From Brytella acorum (GTDB lineage: Bacteria; Pseudomonadota; Alphaproteobacteria; Acetobacterales; Acetobacteraceae), in contig NZ_JARBJP010000002.1 in the NCBI RefSeq assembly GCF_029309905.1, forward strand, positions 248,001 to 312,000: a DNA stretch of 64,000 nucleotides, given 5' to 3'. A model generated the notes under the pieces. It was not told the origin of the DNA. It made no database searches and worked only from the letters and a program-made list of their open reading frames with translations. The translations under genes and the position numbers were made by a program. Positions 1 to 8,219 of this stretch are shown here, piece after piece. How positions within the stretch are numbered: position 1 is the stretch's first letter; every line of letters begins with the position of its first letter.

Positions 1-345
1 CACACGGCTGATACTGACGCGCGCCGCCCAACGGACGGGCGGCACACATCCCACGAAGGGCACCGAAAATCGGGCGCGCAAGGGTTCGAGAGCCAGCGTG
101 CTGGCCGTGTTGCACGCAATCAGAACAAGGTCCGGGCGGCGTGCCTCGATCTGCTCGCCGATCAATGTCAGCAGGCGTGAGACCAGCAGATCATCATCCT
201 GCTCCCCATAAGGGAACAGGGCGTTGTCGGCGAGATAGTCGACTTTCGTACCCTGCGGCAGCGCTTCTCTCAGGGCGCGGACCACGCCGAGTCCCCCGAT
301 GCCGGAGTCGAAGGCCAGAACCCGTCCGCGCGGCCTGATGCTCAA
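1..345 (-). CDS. murI: Glutamate racemase, 5' part only (cut by window edge)
   Basis: Makes D-glutamate from L-glutamate for peptidoglycan in the cytoplasm. The visible 115 residues carry the family signature DSGIGGLGVV (residues 13-22), the substrate-pocket motif FPYG (44-47) and the first catalytic cysteine in ACNTAS (Cys78). The second catalytic cysteine lies beyond the window edge; the family is usually about 270 residues. The only standard start in frame is a TTG at 345, 18 bases after the pyrE stop, and no clear Shine-Dalgarno sequence precedes it. A nearby ATG at 359 runs into a stop after five codons in another frame. The gene probably shares a transcript with pyrE. Confidence 0.9.
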   Translation of the reverse strand, partial: MSIRPRGRVLAFDSGIGGLGVVRALREALPQGTKVDYLADNALFPYGEQDDDLLVSRLLTLIGEQIEARRPDLVLIACNTASTLALEPLRARFSVPFVGCVPPVRWAARVSISRV

Positions 346-363
346 AGGAGGCGGCTCATGAGG

Positions 364-1116
364 TCAGGCTTCGGCCTTGCCCTTGAGCGCCGCGGCTTCT
401 TCAGCGCTGCCGACGCCGCCGTGACGCTTCGACCAGCCACACGGATCTTCGAGGAAACGCCGGACTTCGGCGATATCGCTGTCCGAAAAGTAATCCTTGT
501 CCGCGCAGGCTTCGAGGACGTCCCACCAGGTGCACAGCGCATGCAGCGAGATGTTCATGTCGGCCAGGGTGCGGTGCGCGCCGGGGAACACGCCGTAGAA
601 AAAGACCACGAAAGTGTGGTCCACGATGGCTCCGGCTTCACGCAGCGCGTTGGCGAAACGGATTTTCGAAGCGCCGTCCGTGGTCAGATCCTCGACAAGC
701 AGCGTGCGCATGTTTTCGGGCACGTCGCCTTCGATCTGGGCATTGCGCCCGAAACCCTTGGGCTTCTTGCGGACATAGGCCATCGGCGTGAGCATCCGGT
801 CGGCGATCCATGCCGCGAAAGGAATGCCCGCCGTCTCACCGCCGACGACGGCATCGATGCTTTCATAGCCGATATGCCGACCGATTTTCTCGACGGCGAG
901 TTCGACGATCTTGGCCCGCGCGCGCGGGAAGAAAATGATCTTGCGGCAATCGATATAGACCGGGGATTTCCAGCCCGATGTCAGCGTGTAAGGCTCTTCC
1001 GGACGGAAATTGATGGCCTTGATCTCGAGCAGGATACGGGCAGCCGTCAGCGCCGCGTCGCGGTCCCACTGCGTTTGGCGGTCACCGAGAGTCCCACCTT
1101 GTTCACCGCTGCCCAT
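364..1116 (-). CDS. pyrE: Orotate phosphoribosyltransferase
   Basis: Transfers the phosphoribosyl group of PRPP to orotate, giving OMP in de novo pyrimidine synthesis. The PRPP-binding signature LLVEDLTTDGAS is at residues 139-150 and the catalytic flexible loop MAYVRKKPKGFGRN at about 112-125. The protein is 250 residues with a C-terminal extension after about residue 200, a form I associate with alphaproteobacterial PyrE. The first 17 or so residues are weakly constrained, so the true start could lie slightly downstream. murI follows 18 bases later on the same strand. The upstream region, 1117-1270, is shared with a divergent small gene. Confidence 0.95.
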   Translation of the reverse strand: MGSGEQGGTLGDRQTQWDRDAALTAARILLEIKAINFRPEEPYTLTSGWKSPVYIDCRKIIFFPRARAKIVELAVEKIGRHIGYESIDAVVGGETAGIPFAAWIADRMLTPMAYVRKKPKGFGRNAQIEGDVPENMRTLLVEDLTTDGASKIRFANALREAGAIVDHTFVVFFYGVFPGAHRTLADMNISLHALCTWWDVLEACADKDYFSDSDIAEVRRFLEDPCGWSKRHGGVGSAEEAAALKGKAEA

Positions 1117-1200
1117 TACGATCTCCTCAATGAATTGTCATGGTGGCGACCAGTTGTTTGCCTGATCGCGTAAACCATCTCTCCTTACAAGAGCGAGTGC

Positions 1201-1255
1201 TTGCGTCATAGGGAGAACCGGTCTTATTATAGGCAAGTATTAATAATCATTCTCA
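1201..1255 (+). promoter_or_regulatory. Candidate promoter with Fur-box-like operator
   Basis: TTGCGT (1201-1206) and TATTAT (1225-1230) are separated by 18 bases and resemble a sigma-70 promoter. Just downstream, TAATAATCATTCTCA (1241-1255) matches the 7-1-7 Fur consensus TGATAATCATTATCA at 13 of 15 positions. A repressor bound there would cover the expected transcription start of the gene at 1271. This is a consensus match only; iron regulation is inference. Confidence 0.5.
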
Positions 1256-1270
1256 ATTGGATCAAAGCCC

Positions 1271-1510
1271 GTGAATCTCGACACCCGCCGGATTGGACGT
1301 AAGTGCGAACGCGCCGTCGTGACAGCGTATCAGGAGTTGCGTGAGGTCGGACAGCCTGACATGCAGGCCTTCGCCGCATGCACCACGCTCTATCGCATTC
1401 ACCATCCCGAATCGTCTCTGAACGAAGCGCGACGTCTGGTTTCGGAATGGATCGACCATCACGTCGTGCGTCAGGCCGAAGGCGCGACACCCGGCTGCGA
1501 ATGTAACTAG
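1271..1510 (+). CDS. Small conserved-looking protein of unknown function
   Basis: A 79-residue soluble protein that I do not recognise. It starts at a GTG and has no signal peptide or membrane segment. It contains four cysteines, two of them in the C-terminal CEC motif, and a helical, charged middle with several histidines. I prefer this strand to the opposite open frames (1227-1490 and 1262-1513) because a promoter-like element and a Fur-box-like site sit just upstream and because its composition is that of a normal protein. It is divergent from pyrE and convergent with sixA. Iron-responsive expression is a reasonable guess but unproven. Confidence 0.6.
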   Translation: MNLDTRRIGRKCERAVVTAYQELREVGQPDMQAFAACTTLYRIHHPESSLNEARRLVSEWIDHHVVRQAEGATPGCECN

Positions 1511-1545
1511 CACCGTCTTCGCCCCGGGGCGGGAGGGAGCCTTCG

Positions 1546-2061
1546 TCAGGAAACTTTCAGAAAAACGGTTTCGACCTGCTCGGGCGTAAAATCCGCCCAG
1601 GTCGTGTTCGTGCGAAACGCGGTCACCGTCGCGGGCGGGTAGCCGCGCAAGAGGATGGCGTCATGAGCGCTGTCGTAAGCGCTGTTACCGGACATGAGAT
1701 GGCAGAATTCCGCCATGGTCGGATTATGACCGACGATCATGATCGCCTCTGTGTGTCCGCCCTCGTTTTTCAGCAGTTCCACGATGCCCTCGGGAGCGGC
1801 GTCATAGAGACGTTCGACGGGGCGTACCGGCGTCGCTTCTCCGAGTTCTTGGGCTATGAGATCGGCCGTCTCGACGGTTCGCGCAGCCGGGCTGCACCAG
1901 ATTGCCAGCGTGGCCGGGACGAGGCCGCTTGCCGCGATGGCGATGCCCGCCGCCCGGGCCTGATCGCGTCCATGCGCTGTAAGAACGCGTCCGCGATCGT
2001 TATCGTCGAAGGCCGGTACCGCCTGCGCATGTCGCACAAGCAGGAGGAGGCGAGCCGTCAA
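1546..2061 (-). CDS. SixA-type histidine phosphatase
   Basis: Member of the histidine phosphatase (phosphoglycerate-mutase-like) superfamily, SixA branch, which removes phosphate from phosphohistidine or small phosphoesters. The catalytic RHA motif is at residues 10-12 (His11), the CSPAARTVETA block at 56-66 and the second catalytic histidine in VGHNPTMAE (His112). At 171 residues it matches short SixA-like proteins. Its ATG overlaps the stop of the upstream chorismate mutase by four bases, so the two are probably translationally coupled. The substrate is unknown; the SixA name does not prove action on a histidine kinase here. Confidence 0.85.
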   Translation of the reverse strand: MTARLLLLVRHAQAVPAFDDNDRGRVLTAHGRDQARAAGIAIAASGLVPATLAIWCSPAARTVETADLIAQELGEATPVRPVERLYDAAPEGIVELLKNEGGHTEAIMIVGHNPTMAEFCHLMSGNSAYDSAHDAILLRGYPPATVTAFRTNTTWADFTPEQVETVFLKVS

Positions 2062-2492
2062 GCGCCGTGTCCCGGCGCACGACCGGCGATGGTGTTGTGG
2101 TGACGAATGACCTCGCGAATGATGAAGGCGAGGAATTTTTCCGCGAAATCGGGATCGAGCCGGGCAGCCTGTGCGAGTTCGCGCAGACGCGCGATCTGCG
2201 CGGCTTCACGGTTCGGGTCCGCTGCGGGAAGACCGGCGGAAGCCTTGAGTTCGCCCACGGCCTGCGTCTGACGAAAGCGCTCGGCGAGCATGTGGATCAG
2301 CGCGGCATCGATGTTGTCGATGCTCTGGCGGTGCAGTTCCAGCTCGACACGCGCGCGGTCAACCGGGATCGAGGTCGATCCAGGCGAGGTGGCCGCCTTT
2401 CCCCGCGCCGAGGTCGGTGAAGATGGCGCGGCCGCCGCTGCGCCCGTCGCGAATCCAGGGGCGTCCGTCTGTCGATCGTCTGTCATGTCCAC
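2058..2492 (-). CDS. Chorismate mutase, AroQ class
   Basis: Converts chorismate to prephenate in phenylalanine and tyrosine synthesis. The AroQ helical domain runs from about residue 48 to 140, with the recognisable block LLAERF-like (MLAERF), a KASAGLPAADPNRE segment and a long C-terminal helix. The start is unusual: the only ordinary start codons in frame (2492 and 2486) lie more than 120 bases inside the preceding phosphatase gene, giving an Ala/Ser/Pro-rich tail of about 45 residues unlike the family. A non-standard start such as CTG near 2342, just after the phosphatase stop, would give a typical length. Domain assignment is firm, the start is not. Confidence 0.85.
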   Translation of the reverse strand: MDMTDDRQTDAPGFATGAAAAAPSSPTSARGKAATSPGSTSIPVDRARVELELHRQSIDNIDAALIHMLAERFRQTQAVGELKASAGLPAADPNREAAQIARLRELAQAARLDPDFAEKFLAFIIREVIRHHNTIAGRAPGHGA

Positions 2493-3168
2493 AGTAAACT
2501 ACATGGCCTGACGGAATATGATCAACCCAGCGCAAACGCCGCTCCGGATATCCGTCATGCTGCATGCGCCCGGTCGTCTCCCCGAAAAGCGCGCGGGAAA
2601 GCAGATGGCTCATCTCGCCCAGGGCCGGGGGCGGGGGTTCGAAGAGCATCCCGGTGTGAAAACCACCATGCACGAAGGTCATGTTGCCCAGGGTCAGCCA
2701 AGCAGGGGCATGCTCGATCGCGTCCAGAGCCCGCTCGCGCAGCCCGGCCTCGAGGGGGTCGGAGAGCTGGCGCAGGGTTTCTTCGAGGGGCGCATCGCGA
2801 CGCAGCCGCCGTCCCTGGAGCGCACGACCGAGCTTGCGGTCGTGATTGCCAAGAATGAACAGGCCGCGATCGTCCTCCTGCAGATCCAGCATGAGTCGTA
2901 ACGTTCCGGCGCTGTCGGGGCCGTGGTCGACGAGATCGCCGAGCTGGATGATGAACCTGTCTGTCGCGGCCGCATGCTCGAACGCCGCAAGATCGCCATG
3001 CACGTCGCCCACGACACGCAGTCCGCGTCCCGCGATCAGGGTCGCAAGATCAGGGTGGTCCGAGGTGGGCGACGTGCTGAAAATGGCTCCGCTCCCTGTG
3101 GCTGCGGTGTGTTCTTCAAAGAACCGACAAGCGACGCTTTCCGCAAGGACGCAACGGGTCCGTTTCAA
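2359..3168 (-). CDS. PP2A-like metallophosphoesterase (serine/threonine phosphatase family)
   Basis: A calcineurin-like phosphoesterase with the full PPP metal-site set: GDVHGD (residues 54-59), GDLVDHGPDS (77-86), GNHD (107-110), HGG (167-169) and GHD (227-229). These bind the two metals used to hydrolyse phosphomonoesters or symmetrical dinucleotides. It is 269 residues; the first 45 residues are outside the domain and the true start may be later. The end of the gene overlaps the frame of the chorismate mutase. It begins 21 bases after the smc stop. The substrate cannot be read from sequence. Confidence 0.85.
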   Translation of the reverse strand: MKRTRCVLAESVACRFFEEHTAATGSGAIFSTSPTSDHPDLATLIAGRGLRVVGDVHGDLAAFEHAAATDRFIIQLGDLVDHGPDSAGTLRLMLDLQEDDRGLFILGNHDRKLGRALQGRRLRRDAPLEETLRQLSDPLEAGLRERALDAIEHAPAWLTLGNMTFVHGGFHTGMLFEPPPPALGEMSHLLSRALFGETTGRMQHDGYPERRLRWVDHIPSGHVVYCGHDRRSTDGRPWIRDGRSGGRAIFTDLGAGKGGHLAWIDLDPG

Positions 3169-3189
3169 TATGGGAGAGCGCGCTCCCGA

Positions 3190-6100
3190 TTACGAGACTG
3201 AATCCTCGGGCATTTTGTCGGCAAAGGCGGTCGCGCTCGAAAGATCGACGGAGAGCACGCGGCTCACGCCGCGTTCCTGCATCGTCACGCCAAACAGCCT
3301 GTCCATGTGCGCCATGGTCAATTGATGATGCGTCACCACCAGAAAACGGGTGCCGGCTTCACTCGCCATGTCACGCACCAGACCACAGAGTCGCTCCACA
3401 TTCGCATCATCCAGCGGTGCGTCCACTTCATCGAGCACGCAGATCGGGGCGGGCTGGCAGCGAAATGTCGCGAATACGAGAGACAGTGCCGTCAGAGCCT
3501 GCTCGCCGCCGGATAGCAGCGAGAGCGTGGAGAGTTTCTTGCCCGGCGGCTGGGCATAGATTTCAAGCCCCGCTTCCAGAGGGTCATCGCTCCCGACCAG
3601 CGCCAGATGAGCGCGGCCGCCACTGAACATGCGTCCGAACAGGGTCTGGAAATTGCGATCGACTTCCGCGAAAACGGCCTGAAGCTTCTCGCGTCCCTCA
3701 CGGTTCAGATGACCGATGGAGCCGCGCAGACGGTTGATGGCTTCCTGAAGATCCTCATGCTCGCGGGCGAGAAGATCGGACTGGGCGCGGGCCTCATCAT
3801 GCTCCTGCTCGGCGCGCAGATTGACGGGACCAAGCGCGTCCCGTTCGCGTGCGAGACGGGAGAGCCGACGACGCAGGCCGCTTTCAGCCTGTTCGGACAC
3901 ATCCTCAGGGGGGGCGATATCCGGCGCCGGACCAGCGGCCAGAAGCGCATCGCGCGCCGCGCGGCCCTGCTCCAGGCGTTCAGCGAGCCGGATTTCATCC
4001 TCGCGCGCGGCGACGGCGCGCTTGTGCTCCGCCGTCTTGCGGGACGCGGCCTCACGAGTGCTGTTCTCAAGCGTCATGAACGCGGCTTCAGCCTCCGTGA
4101 CTGCGGTTTCCGCGTCCGCCAGAGCCTCCTGCTGCTTTTCCATCGCGATACGCAGTCGTTCCGGTTCGCTTTCGGCTTCCCGCAATGCGGCCTGAAACAG
4201 GCCCAGGCGGCGCAGGGCTTCGTCACGTTCACGACGCAGGCTTTCGCCACGCGCCGCACCGGCTTCGATGCGCGGCTTTATCCGGGCGATAGCTTCGACG
4301 ACGCGTGTATTCTCGGCCTCCAGAAGCATCTGGGAGGTTCTCGCCTCATCCAGCGCGCCGCGTGCGCTGTCCGTCGCGCCCTGAGCGGCCAGGGCGACCA
4401 TTTCGAGATCATCGACGTTCGTGACTTCCGGCAGGCGATCGCGCTTTTCACGCGCGGCGTCCCGTGCCCGGATCTGGGCTTCCAGCCGGGGCAGAAGCAC
4501 GGCTTCGCGGCCCAGCAGGGAGACGCGCCGCTCGGAGAGCTGTCGATGGCGGACAACAAGATCGCCCAGGCGGCTTTCGTCCGCCTGCAATGCGAGCCGC
4601 AGCGTTTCGACCTGTTGTCGTGCGCGCTCGCGCGCCGCATGCGCCTCCTCCTGCGCCTGTCGCGCCTTGAGGGGATCAAGCGCGGCGGCGAGGCGGTTCC
4701 TGTCCTGTTGACGCTGTTCTGCCTGCTCGAACTCCCTGCGGGTGTGTGCGAGAGCGGGGACCAGCGTTTCGATCCGGTTGGTGGCGGCTTCGTGACGGAG
4801 GCTCGACTGCCGACGGGTCTCGCGGACCGTTTCCAGAACACGCGTCGCCTGAATGCGGGCCTGAGTGGCGACGGTCAGCGCGAGATGAGCCTCCTGCGCC
4901 CGGTCACGCGTGACGCGCTCTTCGCGCTCGGCGGTTTCGCTATCCGGCAACGCCCTCAGGGCGCTGGACGCGTCGTCCAGTCTCTGGCGGGCTTCCGCCA
5001 GCGCGGCCTGTGTCGCGTCACGCTCCCGGAGAGCGATCTGCATGGCCGCGTTCGCGGCCGTGGCCTGAGCGTCGAGCGTAGCTTCGTGACGCCGCGCTTG
5101 CGTCGCTTTCTGCTCCGTCGGATGGCGGTCCCTGCGGAGTGCGGCCAGCGCGTCTTCGATCCGCGTCAACGCCTCTGCCGCTTGCCCCGCCGTGGCTTGC
5201 AAGGGCGTCAGCGCCGCCTCGGTCTCAGCCAGCAAGCGGTCGAGCCGAATGAGGGCGTGGCGGCGTTCGAGCTTCTGCGCGGCGTGGCTCGGACGTCCAC
5301 CCGAGACCCGATAGCCGTCCCAGCGCCACAGGGCGCCGTCGCGCGTGACGAGTGCAAGTCCGCGTGCCAGTCGCGTCTGAAGCGCTGGTCCGGCCTGCGG
5401 ATCGTCGATCACCCCGACCGCCTCCAGAGCGCGCGAAAGCGCAGGCGGTGCCGTCACCAGACTGGACAGGGGTATGGCCGAAGGCGGCAGGTCCGTGGAA
5501 GGCGAGGGGGGAAGCGCGCGCCAGCTATGGGAGAGCGAAGGATCTTCTCCAAGGCTCGCATCGAGGCCATCCGCGAGGGCTGCCGCGACCGCGCGGCTCC
5601 AGGTCTCGGGAATATCGAGGAGATCGATCACGGACGGGTGTAGGGGATCGGCCTCCGCGTCGGCATTGGGCGCCAGACCGTCCCGCCGGGCGCGCAGACG
5701 CAGCAGTTCGGCTTCAGCCTCCTGAACGGCGGCTGCCGCCGCGTCGCGTGACTGGCGGCTCCCCGCGAGCCGGGATTCATGCTCGCCGATCTTCTGATCG
5801 AGGATACGCAGGGCGTCTTCGGCGAGCCGGGCGCCCTCGCGTGCCTCGATAAGCCGCGCTTCCGTGACAAGACCGTTCCCGGCCGCGTCACAGTCGCGCG
5901 TCGCCTGGGAAGCATGGGCTTCCAGCCGCTTGAACGCGGTCAGGGCGGTTTCATGCTCGCGTCTGGCAATCACCGAGCGTTGGGCCAGTTCCTGTCGGGC
6001 GGCGGCGGAGGCCAGTTTTTCCGCATCGGCCTTGCCCGAATCCGTCCGCGCCGCCTCTTCGGCGGCTTCCGCCCGCTTCGCGGCCTCGAAGGCATCCTGC

Positions 6101-7713
6101 TCGCCGGTCGCGAAAGCCGCGCGGGCGTCCTCGGACTCGAGCGAGGCGGCCGCGGCTGCATGCTGCCGCTCGAATTCCGCGATCTGCGTTTTGAGATCGT
6201 CCAGTTGGGTCTTGAGCCGCGCCTGTTCGGCGGCGTGATCCGCACCCTGTTTTTCGACCTCCGCGCGGGTGTGATCGGCGCGTTCGGCATGGAGTTCCGC
6301 GTCCTGACGCGCCTGAATGGCGCGTTCCAGCGCCGCCGCCGTGGCCGCGCGGGAGGCCGTAAGGGTCGTCTCTTCCCGCGTCAGTTCACGCAGCGCGTCT
6401 TCCGCGGGCAGTTCGGCCCGCAACCCGTCGAGTTCGGCCTCCAGGGCGCCGACTTCCGCCAGGAGACTGTCATGCTGGATCTGTGCGGCCTGCAAGGCCT
6501 GACGTCGCGAGTCGGCTTCGATACGCGCTTCCACCAGCGCCTCATTGGCGTTCTGGAGTCGAGCCTGCCTCTCCTGAAGGGTTTGCTCCGCCGTTTCGCG
6601 TTCATGCTGCGCGGATGCGAGACGCTGCGGGAGAGCTGCCGCCGCGTGCTCGAGGCGATCGCCTTCGGCGATGTCCGCGCGCAATGCGGCCTCTGTTTCC
6701 GCCAGTCGCGCTTCCGCCGCGCGGGCATCCGCCTCGCCTTCGCCCGAGCGCGTGAGCGCGGCCTCCAGAGTTCGCGCGGCCTCGGCTTCAGCCAGGGTCG
6801 CCGTCTCGACCAGCACCCGAAGACGCTCGAGCCTGGCGCGGGCGGCGTCACTTGTGGCCTGCGCCGCGGGGAGGCGGGCCTGAAACTGCTGTTCCTGCGT
6901 TTCTTCCGCGGCGGCGCGTTCCTGGGCCTCCGCGAGAATCGATCGCGCCGTCGCGAGGGCTTCCTCGGTCTGTGTGATGACGTGATGGGCGCGGGCATGC
7001 AGAAGGGCCTGCAGGGTGGCTTCGTCATCGCGCAGGTTTTCCGCGATGGCGCGATAGCGCCTGGCTTGCAGCGTCTGCTCGCCGAGCGTCTCGAGACGCT
7101 GTTCGATCTGGAGACGCAGATCTTCCGAGCGCGCGAGATTGGCTTCGGTCTGCCGTAATTTGAGTTCCGCGTCATGGCGGCGGGCGTGGAGCCCGCTGAT
7201 CCCGGCGGCTTCTTCCAGCAGGGCGCGTCGCTCGTCAGGTTTCGCGTTGATCAACGTGCCGACGCGATTCTGGCTGATGATCGAGGAGCTGCGCGCGCCG
7301 GAAGAAAGATCGGCGAACATGGTGGTGACGTCGCGGGCCCGCACGCTCCTGCCATTGAGGCGGAAATCGCTGCCAGCACCGCGCTCCGCCTTGCGGGTGA
7401 TCTCAAGCTCTTCGGCGTCCGTGAACGGTCCCGGCGCAAGTCCCCTGGCGTCTTCCAGCCAGAGCGTGACTTCCGCCTGGTTGCGGGCCGGGCGCGCGCT
7501 GGTGCCCGCGAAAATCAGGTCGTCGAGTTCGCCGCCCCGCAGCGCGCGGGCCGAGCTTTCGCCCATGGCCCAGCGCATCGCCTCGACCACGTTGGATTTG
7601 CCGCAGCCATTCGGGCCGACCACCCCGGTCAGGCCCGGGAGGATCTCGACTGTGGCGGCGTCCGCGAAGCTCTTGAAGCCCGCGATGCGGAGGCGGGTGA
7701 TCTTGGCCGTCAT
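3190..7713 (-). CDS. smc: Chromosome partition protein SMC
   Basis: ATPase core of the condensin complex that organises and segregates the chromosome. The N-terminal head has Walker A GPNGCGKSN (residues 33-41); the C-terminal head has the ABC signature LSGGEQ (about 1400-1405) and Walker B VLDEVDAPLDD (about 1426-1436). Two very long coiled coils rich in Ala, Glu, Arg and Gln flank a hinge at about 690-810. At 1507 residues it is roughly 300 longer than the common bacterial SMC, with the excess in the coiled coils. The ATG is not preceded by a strong ribosome site; the 506 bases upstream hold no convincing gene. Confidence 0.97.
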   Translation of the reverse strand: MTAKITRLRIAGFKSFADAATVEILPGLTGVVGPNGCGKSNVVEAMRWAMGESSARALRGGELDDLIFAGTSARPARNQAEVTLWLEDARGLAPGPFTDAEELEITRKAERGAGSDFRLNGRSVRARDVTTMFADLSSGARSSSIISQNRVGTLINAKPDERRALLEEAAGISGLHARRHDAELKLRQTEANLARSEDLRLQIEQRLETLGEQTLQARRYRAIAENLRDDEATLQALLHARAHHVITQTEEALATARSILAEAQERAAAEETQEQQFQARLPAAQATSDAARARLERLRVLVETATLAEAEAARTLEAALTRSGEGEADARAAEARLAETEAALRADIAEGDRLEHAAAALPQRLASAQHERETAEQTLQERQARLQNANEALVEARIEADSRRQALQAAQIQHDSLLAEVGALEAELDGLRAELPAEDALRELTREETTLTASRAATAAALERAIQARQDAELHAERADHTRAEVEKQGADHAAEQARLKTQLDDLKTQIAEFERQHAAAAASLESEDARAAFATGEQDAFEAAKRAEAAEEAARTDSGKADAEKLASAAARQELAQRSVIARREHETALTAFKRLEAHASQATRDCDAAGNGLVTEARLIEAREGARLAEDALRILDQKIGEHESRLAGSRQSRDAAAAAVQEAEAELLRLRARRDGLAPNADAEADPLHPSVIDLLDIPETWSRAVAAALADGLDASLGEDPSLSHSWRALPPSPSTDLPPSAIPLSSLVTAPPALSRALEAVGVIDDPQAGPALQTRLARGLALVTRDGALWRWDGYRVSGGRPSHAAQKLERRHALIRLDRLLAETEAALTPLQATAGQAAEALTRIEDALAALRRDRHPTEQKATQARRHEATLDAQATAANAAMQIALRERDATQAALAEARQRLDDASSALRALPDSETAEREERVTRDRAQEAHLALTVATQARIQATRVLETVRETRRQSSLRHEAATNRIETLVPALAHTRREFEQAEQRQQDRNRLAAALDPLKARQAQEEAHAARERARQQVETLRLALQADESRLGDLVVRHRQLSERRVSLLGREAVLLPRLEAQIRARDAAREKRDRLPEVTNVDDLEMVALAAQGATDSARGALDEARTSQMLLEAENTRVVEAIARIKPRIEAGAARGESLRRERDEALRRLGLFQAALREAESEPERLRIAMEKQQEALADAETAVTEAEAAFMTLENSTREAASRKTAEHKRAVAAREDEIRLAERLEQGRAARDALLAAGPAPDIAPPEDVSEQAESGLRRRLSRLARERDALGPVNLRAEQEHDEARAQSDLLAREHEDLQEAINRLRGSIGHLNREGREKLQAVFAEVDRNFQTLFGRMFSGGRAHLALVGSDDPLEAGLEIYAQPPGKKLSTLSLLSGGEQALTALSLVFATFRCQPAPICVLDEVDAPLDDANVERLCGLVRDMASEAGTRFLVVTHHQLTMAHMDRLFGVTMQERGVSRVLSVDLSSATAFADKMPEDSVS

Positions 7714-8219
7714 GGGCGGGGCATAGCGTTTTTCGGGTCGGGAGAGCCAGTCGGTTTATGCATGACATATCTTCGCGACGGGCTTGGACTCCGATTGAAA
7801 TGTCGGGACGGGACCGAAATGGGCAGACAAAGTCGTATCGGAAACATCGAATATGACGCGTAAACGCCGGATCTTATCCGCGCGGCCCATATCGGTCCGA
7901 GCCTTCAGCCCAATCTGTATTTCGAGGACGGATCGACGCGGTTTTCTGTTTGCGAAGCGTCCTGTGGATGGGCCTGAAATTCCGGAATGCGCCGAAATGG
8001 CAGCCATCCTCACGCATATGCCGTCCGAAGTCGCGGCACCGCCCGCCAGAACGTGCCGTATCTATGGCTTCAGACCGTAGCAGGTCCTGGAACAGGCAAC
8101 ACGCTCGACGTCGCTTTTGAGTGACGTCAGTTCTTCAGGGAGTCTTCGTCCCTGAAGAACGCGGCGTTTACAGACGCTTACCAGTTGGTTCGCGTTTTCT
8201 GACGTGTCGTGGTTTTCGC
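7714..8219. other. Non-coding gap between smc and the DsbA genes
   Basis: About 500 bases, with lower GC than the flanking genes. Two short open frames exist (7756-8013 minus, 7853-8080 plus), but both have Arg/Ser-rich shadow-like composition and no clear ribosome site, so I do not call them genes. The region should carry the smc promoter, reading minus, and ends in the hairpin at 8130-8160. I see no tRNA-like, repeat or riboswitch-like structure. Confidence 0.5.
8130..8160 (-). terminator. Strong hairpin downstream of dsbA-like gene
   Basis: Perfect 12-base-pair inverted repeat, GTTCTTCAGGGA then TCCCTGAAGAAC, around a 7-base loop. It lies about 60 bases past the stop of the DsbA-like gene on the minus strand. 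There is no run of T after the stem on either strand, so it could be a terminator, an mRNA-stabilising 3' hairpin, or a protein site. Confidence 0.55.

Noticed and set aside
3607-5643. 678-codon plus-strand open frame
   Set aside because: It lies wholly within smc on the opposite strand; high-GC codon use leaves long antisense frames open, and the composition is Arg/Gly/Leu-rich without any domain.
5779-7158. 459-codon plus-strand open frame
   Set aside because: Antisense shadow of smc coiled-coil codons; no motif, no ribosome site.
7756-8080. Short frames on both strands in the smc/dsbA gap
   Set aside because: Arg/Ser-rich composition, no ribosome site, no recognisable family.
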